Assembly (NCBI RefSeq): GCF_003967355.1
Contig: NZ_BIFH01000031.1
Location: forward strand, 62,001 to 126,000
Source: Embleya hyalina
Lineage (GTDB): Bacteria; Actinomycetota; Actinomycetes; Streptomycetales; Streptomycetaceae
Reading direction: 5' to 3'
DNA: 64,000 bases
Shown here piece after piece: positions 63,671-64,000 of this stretch. How positions within the stretch are numbered: position 1 is the first letter of the stretch; each line of letters opens with the position of its first letter. The notes beneath the pieces are model-generated. The model searched no databases, had not been told where the DNA came from, and worked only from the letters and a program-made list of their open reading frames with translations. Position numbers and translations under genes: made by a program.

Positions 63671-64000
63671 ATTCTGTGGAATCAGAATTGTCAAGATCAT
63701 CGGCAGTGCCAGCGGCTGCCGGCCCGCAGTCGGACGGAAGGTGGGCGAGGACCAGGGCGACAGCGTCACGCGGGTTGTCGGTCTCTCCGATGTCCGCCGG
63801 CCCCTGTGGCGAGCGGGTTTTCCACCAGGTGACGCGGTATTTCCCGTCCGCGGGGGTAATCACTGGGACATCGTGGGTGTAGGGGAATCCGGTGCAGCGG
63901 CTGAAGTTCAGCGACCTGTGGCTGTGGAAGGGGAACAGGGCTCGCAACTGCGGTTCAGCGTAGGCGGCCTCAATGAGGTCGTGGTCGACGTGACCGGCAG
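63669..64000 (-). CDS. DUF6193-type protein, C-terminal part (runs off the window)
   Basis: The frame is open from the window edge to a TGA at 63669-63671. It encodes VDHDLIEAAYAEPQLRALFP, then FHSHRSLNFSRCTGFPYTHD, GKYRVTWWKTRSPQGPADIG and DAVALVLAHLPSDCGPAAAG. This matches the end of DUF6193 proteins, found in Streptomyces near natural-product and RiPP loci. The N-terminus is outside, so completeness is unknown. The 3' end abuts an ISL3 transposase remnant. Confidence 0.75.
   Translation of the reverse strand, partial: AGHVDHDLIEAAYAEPQLRALFPFHSHRSLNFSRCTGFPYTHDVPVITPADGKYRVTWWKTRSPQGPADIGETDNPRDAVALVLAHLPSDCGPAAAGTADDLDNSDSTE

Overview
The window is high-GC actinomycete DNA, most like Streptomyces or another Streptomycetaceae. 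Signs of this are GTG/TTG starts, strong GGAGG-type ribosome binding sites, and families such as XRE-DUF2690, an RsbW-like HATPase, DUF6193 and DUF4365. It reads as an accessory, decaying chromosome region: tyrosine-recombinase, IS21, IS30, IS3, IS701 and ISL3 remnants lie among many frameshifted or truncated genes. I saw no rRNA, tRNA or CRISPR.

Region 1-5.6 kb holds integrase and IstB remnants, a small hypothetical gene, and a coupled pair of membrane-anchored XRE regulators next to small secreted proteins. Region 6-11 kb is the most notable: an AraC regulator beside a compact operon made of a 62-residue peptide with eight cysteines, a MauE-like membrane protein, a MauD/TlpA-like thioredoxin, an ABC exporter and an S26 signal peptidase. 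Together they look like a dedicated factory for a disulfide-rich secreted peptide.

Region 11-25.5 kb is mostly debris: truncated IS30, a DnaB-like fragment, a broken nuclease, kinase and HTH remnants, and an inactive IS3 that cuts a DUF4365 gene. It also has a protein-isoaspartate-type methyltransferase, two secreted calcium-binding-repeat paralogs and a few intact hypotheticals. Region 25.7-29.6 kb is a two-gene unit whose large protein joins a P-loop NTPase, TPR-like repeats and a DnaJ C-terminal domain.

Two related IS701-family elements, in the same orientation, bracket about 18 kb (30.2-48.1 kb). Both carry the heptamer CCCAAAA followed by a conserved -1 frame extension, which suggests programmed frameshifting. 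Between them lie two giant proteins of unknown function (1305 and 936 aa), a DUF2278-LTD protein, a subtilisin-like protease without a signal peptide, a membrane protein, a caspase-like protease remnant, a HEAT-like fragment, an ABC ATPase remnant and small LysM and peptidoglycan-binding proteins.

Region 48-57 kb contains a TauD remnant, an RsbW-like kinase, a SnoaL-like protein and a hydantoin/purine-type catabolic locus (NCS1 transporter, D-aminoacylase-type amidohydrolase, PucR regulator, HyuA, DUF917), in which DUF917 is frameshifted. Region 57-64 kb has hypotheticals, an FtsX-ectodomain-like lipoprotein, a 180-bp MITE-like element beside a methyltransferase fragment, an ISL3 remnant and a DUF6193 gene running off the edge.
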